Below are positions 5,052 to 5,871 of a stretch of DNA of 5,871 nt, in pieces. Within the stretch, counting starts at the first letter, position 1. Each line of letters opens with the position of its first letter. The notes under the pieces were generated by a model. That model was not told the DNA's origin. It searched no databases and worked only from the letters and a program-made list of their open reading frames with translations. The stretch is from Alphaproteobacteria bacterium (GTDB lineage Bacteria > Pseudomonadota > Alphaproteobacteria > Rhizobiales > Devosiaceae): the NCBI GenBank assembly GCA_018820005.1, contig JAHJOS010000005.1:1-5871 (forward strand), in the 5' to 3' direction. Both the position numbers and the translations under genes were made by a program.

Positions 5052-5871
5052 CTGATCCCCGCACCATCGCCCCCGAGATGTGGGCGCCGCTGAACCCCGC
5101 CGATTCCGCCCCCGCCACCAGCCGGCCCAGCTTGACCTACTGGCAGGACGCGCGCCGGCGCCTCTGGGCCAATAAGCCCGCTATCGTGGCGCTGGGCTTC
5201 ATCATCCTGCTGATCCTGGGCGCCATCTTCGGCCCCTGGTTCAGCCCCTATAGCTATGCCGACCAGAACCTCAAGCTGGCCAATATCCCGCCGGCCTTCG
5301 AGACCTATGCCGTCGATGACGGGCAGGGGGGCACCACCCGCTTCTTCCTCAATGCCTCCAACTTCAACCTCTATGAGGTCGATGCCGAGGGTCATGTGCT
5401 CGGCCTGCTGCGCGGCGGCCGCAAGGACATGCTCAAAAAGGTGCAGCCCTTCACCTTTGGCGCCACCACCGTCACGCTCGACTACAAGACGCTGCCCGCC
5501 CGGCTGCTCACCGCCGACGGCGCGACCATCTCGCCCTCGGGCTGGACCTGGAACCGCACCTATCTGTTCGGCACCGACCAGCTCGGTCGCGACGTGCTGG
5601 TGCGCCAGCTGTTCGGCGCCCGCATCTCGCTCACCGTTGCCTTCGTCGCCACGCTGGTGAACTTTTTCATCGGCATCTTCTATGGCGGCCTCGCCGGCTA
5701 TATCGGCGGCCGCACCGATGCGATCATGATGCGCATCGTCGAGATCATCTCCACCATCCCGCTGACGCTTTACGTCGTGCTGCTGATGGTGGTGTTCGAC
5801 AGCGGGCTCTATTCGATCATCATCGCCATCGGCTCGGTGTTCTGGGTCGATATGGCCCGCATCGTGCGCGG
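5048..5871 (+). CDS. oppC: Oligopeptide/dipeptide-type ABC transporter permease, OppC-like (3' partial, large periplasmic insertion)
   Basis: Second channel subunit of the peptide-type importer. The frame is open to the right edge, with 274 complete codons visible. Residues 1-44 are a cytoplasmic tail with PSLTYWQDARRRLWANKPA (27-45), helix 1 is ~46-64, and GPWFSPYSYADQNLKLANIPP (62-82) leads out of the membrane. The hallmark YLFGTDQLGRDVLVRQLFGARISL appears only at 172-195, so about 100 extra residues, probably beta-rich (for example FNLYEVDAEGHVLGLL, 106-121), sit outside the membrane where many OppC/DppC proteins have 20-30. Helices at ~196-219 and 236-250 follow, and the window ends near the start of the EAA loop (ARIVRG). 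ATG at 5048 is chosen for its ATGA overlap with the upstream permease; Met11 (5078) is an alternative. The family call is firm, the substrate unknown. Confidence 0.92.
   Translation, partial: MTDPRTIAPEMWAPLNPADSAPATSRPSLTYWQDARRRLWANKPAIVALGFIILLILGAIFGPWFSPYSYADQNLKLANIPPAFETYAVDDGQGGTTRFFLNASNFNLYEVDAEGHVLGLLRGGRKDMLKKVQPFTFGATTVTLDYKTLPARLLTADGATISPSGWTWNRTYLFGTDQLGRDVLVRQLFGARISLTVAFVATLVNFFIGIFYGGLAGYIGGRTDAIMMRIVEIISTIPLTLYVVLLMVVFDSGLYSIIIAIGSVFWVDMARIVR

Overview
The window looks like chromosomal DNA of an alphaproteobacterium, most plausibly a Hyphomicrobiales member of the Devosia type. That placement is an inference from the GC-rich coding sequence (about 60% by eye), strong G/C preference at third codon positions, and the style of the CysW and CysA proteins. 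All genes read on the + strand. No tRNA, rRNA, CRISPR array or insertion sequence is visible.

Region 1 (1-1714) is the end of a sulfate/thiosulfate import operon: the C-terminal part of the permease CysW, cut by the window edge, followed 35 bp later by a complete ATPase, CysA. The first ~110 bases are odd. They are in frame with cysW, but the encoded residues look like the start of an ABC exporter (MsbA/YknU-like half-transporter) rather than the N-terminal third of CysW. The switch falls at a short shared-looking motif, ITLIDL. This is either a real fusion or deletion, or a chimeric assembly.

Region 2 (1715-3936) is a two-gene signalling unit. A 538-residue cytoplasmic protein has an N-terminal helical-repeat (TPR-like) region and a C-terminal diguanylate cyclase (GGDEF) domain with an intact GGEEF site and no inhibitory RxxD site. 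It overlaps by ATGA a 168-residue stand-alone GAF-domain protein.

Region 3 (3937-4121) is a 185-bp control region with an AT-rich core. It holds a possible weak terminator for the signalling genes, a 29-bp near-perfect inverted repeat with a -10-like TATAAA inside it, and a run of TGTC motifs about one helical turn apart.

Region 4 (4122-5871) starts an oligopeptide/dipeptide-type ABC importer operon: a complete OppB-like permease, overlapping by ATGA an OppC-like permease cut by the right edge. The OppC-like protein carries a ~100-residue extracytoplasmic insertion after its first membrane helix. The binding protein and ATPases are not in view and may lie downstream.

Taken together, the window shows two nutrient importers (sulfate and probably peptide) flanking a c-di-GMP/GAF signalling pair. 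Whether that pair regulates either importer cannot be told from the sequence. I see no clear evidence of a wholly new system. The most unusual items are the CysW junction, the operator-like inverted repeat and the GGDEF-GAF pair.
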